Shown here in pieces: positions 62,227 to 64,000 of a stretch of DNA of 64,000 nt. Position 1 is the stretch's first letter. Each line of letters starts with the position of its first letter. The translations under genes and the position numbers were made by a program. The stretch spans positions 1 through 64,000 of the forward strand of contig CAMJRR010000005.1 in assembly GCA_946408345.1 (NCBI GenBank), in the 5' to 3' direction. The DNA comes from an uncultured Bacteroidales bacterium. Lineage in GTDB: Bacteria > Bacteroidota > Bacteroidia > Bacteroidales > F082. The notes below the pieces were generated by a model. That model searched no databases. It was not told the origin of the DNA and saw only the letters and a list, made by a program, of their open reading frames with translations.

Positions 62227-62433
62227 TTACTCCTCGCCGCCATTAATGGCTCGCAACTCCTCAAGGTTGCGGCAGACCTCGTCACGCACGTGCTCCTCGG
62301 CCTCGGTCAGCGGGCCATCGCCTAGCTTTTCCAACACCCGTTCGTATTCCGCTATCAGTTCAGGGCCTTCCTCGCCGTTCGATTCCATCGTCTTGGCATT
62401 GTTGAAGGCAATCATCCAATCTTTTAGTGCCAT
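62227..62433 (-). CDS. Small acidic hypothetical protein
   Basis: A 68-residue protein beginning MALKDWMIAFNNAKTMESNG; helical and acidic, ending EELRAINGGEE. The start was chosen because the seven codons before it have no coding character. No family was recognised. It is convergent with meaB. Confidence 0.5.
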   Translation of the reverse strand: MALKDWMIAFNNAKTMESNGEEGPELIAEYERVLEKLGDGPLTEAEEHVRDEVCRNLEELRAINGGEE

Positions 62434-62577
62434 AATATTTGCTTTTGTTATCACAAACCTTGGATTTGTAATATGATTGTCTGCAAATTAAGAATGCGAA
62501 GGCAAAAATAGTAAATATGTATGAAATATGAATAAAAATCAAATTGTTTATGAATATGTCAGGAATTGCGGAAAAAC

Positions 62578-62617
62578 AAAACAAGTTGCCTTTACAAATG
62601 CAAAGACAACTTGTTTA
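62578..62617 (-). terminator. Terminator of the BspA-like gene
   Basis: Arms AACAAGTTG and CAACTTGTT (plus an A-T pair) enclose 18 bases with an inner CTTT/AAAG stem. On the minus strand the hairpin is followed by TTTGTTTTTCC, about 30 bases after the BspA-like stop codon. Confidence 0.72.
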
Positions 62618-62645
62618 TTGATAGTTAATAATTTGATTCCCTTAA

Positions 62646-64000
62646 TCAGTCTTTCAGTGCAATCTCCATCAGGTCATAGAACTGTTGTGCGGCATAAGCG
62701 AGGTCTTCCTCATAGTCGCTGGCAGGATATATCAAGTGAACCACAGTATTGGAAATACCAGGCCCAATAGGTTTGCCAAGTTTGCCAGGTTCAATAGGTT
62801 CGATAGATTTGTCGAGTTTGATAGGTTTGATAGGTTTTTCTAAACCAGGAATCTTCTCCAAATTGGCAAGAATGTCTTTTCGCATTTTTACAAGTTCTTG
62901 TCTGTCTAATTTGAGGATGCTGGACGGGAGAATTTTGGGTGACTTTATGTAGTTGTTAATATGCTCTATTTTGTCGCTCGAAGCATACAGTTGAACTCTG
63001 CCCAATGCCTTTATACCCTCTTTTAAAAATGCACTACTTACTCTAGCATCAAACTCATCCAGTTGACCTTTGATAGTTTCGGGAAGCATTATTTCGACTT
63101 CTGTTGAATTCTTGTTAATCTTGTCGAATATTGTTGACATGGCTGTTCCCAAAGAAGGCTTGTTGGCGATAAGCTGCGGGATGTATCTTCCGTATTGATT
63201 GATGAGCTGCTCCAAAGCTTGGAATTTGTTAGGGTACTTGTCGTGGAGGAGAGCTTGGAGAATCTCATGTTTTATCACTTGTTCCAATGCATCTTGCCCC
63301 AATTCCAATACCAAAGAGACATTGCAAGGACCTATACCAATGATTTGAAACCGTTTCCATACGGGATCCTTCTCATAGGCGGATACTGCATTGATAGGCA
63401 CTATCAGTGGCGTATTCTTGTTGAGTTTGGATGAGGCGAAGGCATTGGCAACCACACTCGGTGGAGTTTCGGCTTTGACAAAAATTGCCTTGAAATCTGT
63501 GCAACCAGCAAAAGCCTTCGACGAAACCCCGCTGTCCTCAATGTATATCGAAAGGCATTTTAGGTTCTCCTTGAAGGCACCTGTAGCGATGGAAGTAACT
63601 CGGAATTCCCTGTTTTTAAATGTGATATACTTCTTGATAATGAGACAGGAAGGCAACTTTATTCTCCATATAGCAGACATGGTGATTCCAGTACGGGGAT
63701 CAAAGAAAATATTTTCACCAAAGACTTTTTTGAGAAAATCAAAATCCTTGTCGATTGTTCCGACCACATTGTTGGTGGTAGCCAACACCCGTGAGGAATC
63801 GCATCCGACAGCCTTTGCAGTATCGGAAGTCTCGACTTCGTACTTGACCCCGTCAATGGTGATGACCATATTGCAGAAATTGGTGAAGTGTTTCCACCCA
63901 GGTGCTTTTCGGTATTGCTGAAGGTTTTGTGAAGGTACATAGACGGGAATGCTGTTCGGTACTCCATCGAAAGTATTTTCACTACATTGGGGAGGTGTGG
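62646..64000 (-). CDS. BspA-like leucine-rich repeat (LRR_5) protein, 5' end outside the window
   Basis: The frame is open from the right window edge to the stop at 62646, so the true start lies beyond 64000; about 451 codons are inside. The part before the first in-window Met at 63869 still reads as protein of this family (TPPQCSENTFDGVP, VYVPSQNLQQYRKAPGW, KHF). The same P-x-x-x-x-Y-x-x-x-P-x-W-x-x-F pattern occurs again at ALLVPINAVSAYEKDPVWKRF, read in parts. These are LRR_5 ends of BspA-type adhesins. The C-terminal 200 residues are helical and include a Pro/Lys/Gly/Ile repeat (IKPIKLDKSIEPIEPGKLGK). Likely surface or secreted; signal peptide not visible here. Confidence 0.8.
   Translation of the reverse strand, partial: TPPQCSENTFDGVPNSIPVYVPSQNLQQYRKAPGWKHFTNFCNMVITIDGVKYEVETSDTAKAVGCDSSRVLATTNNVVGTIDKDFDFLKKVFGENIFFDPRTGITMSAIWRIKLPSCLIIKKYITFKNREFRVTSIATGAFKENLKCLSIYIEDSGVSSKAFAGCTDFKAIFVKAETPPSVVANAFASSKLNKNTPLIVPINAVSAYEKDPVWKRFQIIGIGPCNVSLVLELGQDALEQVIKHEILQALLHDKYPNKFQALEQLINQYGRYIPQLIANKPSLGTAMSTIFDKINKNSTEVEIMLPETIKGQLDEFDARVSSAFLKEGIKALGRVQLYASSDKIEHINNYIKSPKILPSSILKLDRQELVKMRKDILANLEKIPGLEKPIKPIKLDKSIEPIEPGKLGKPIGPGISNTVVHLIYPASDYEEDLAYAAQQFYDLMEIALKD

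Overview
The window comes from a member of the phylum Bacteroidota, most likely order Bacteroidales. The pointers are a secreted protein ending in a type IX secretion (T9SS) sorting domain, a BspA-like leucine-rich repeat protein, a GH92 mannosidase, an S46 dipeptidyl-peptidase, DUF4270 and DUF4878 lipoproteins, a MeaB chaperone, and promoters of the Bacteroides form TTTG-N19to21-TAnnTTTG. Ribosome-binding sites of Shine-Dalgarno type are largely absent. No tRNA, rRNA, CRISPR array, integrase or transposase was found.

Layout. 1-12 kb is ordinary core and housekeeping content: GreA/GreB-like factor (cut by the left edge), S46 peptidase, transglutaminase-like protein, yceD-rpmF, two isoprenylcysteine-methyltransferase-like membrane enzymes, a YqaA-type membrane protein, an HNH nuclease, a Pmp3-like peptide, a PAP2 phosphatase/D-Ala-D-Ala dipeptidase fusion, an esterase lipoprotein, a phosphoglycolate phosphatase and a Vsr endonuclease interrupted in frame by a palindrome. 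12-17 kb holds GH92, an unknown gene and an AlbA/ATPase-type regulator. 17.7-26.5 kb is a Wadjet plasmid-defence operon (jetA-jetB-[AlbA regulator]-jetC-jetD, minus strand) preceded by a sigma-like gene. 26.5-34 kb returns to metabolism and surface functions: acyl-CoA ligase, T9SS protein, EFR1 ferrodoxin, MATE pump and small lipoproteins. 34-41.3 kb carries a sigma-factor gene, an AAA+ ATPase with an N-terminal winged helix, sbcD-sbcC and a small unknown gene; the AAA+ gene and the small gene share a long promoter-like box.

41.5-56.3 kb is a second defence island on the plus strand: a PLD-SNF2 helicase, DUF4391, an AAA ATPase plus TOPRIM-like pair, three unknown genes, a type III DNA methyltransferase, a TPR membrane protein and a type III restriction subunit. 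The outer genes are GC-rich, while the inner genes and the middle of the methyltransferase are clearly AT-rich, as if cargo and a new specificity module had been dropped into an RM operon. 56.6-64 kb is housekeeping again: pheS, cyclophilin, DUF4270 lipoprotein, a glycogen-synthase-like protein, meaB, a small protein and a BspA-like gene that runs off the right edge.

Taken together the window holds two large defence loci (Wadjet and an expanded type III-like RM island) among core genes, and many palindromic repeats, two of which sit in frame inside protein-coding genes.
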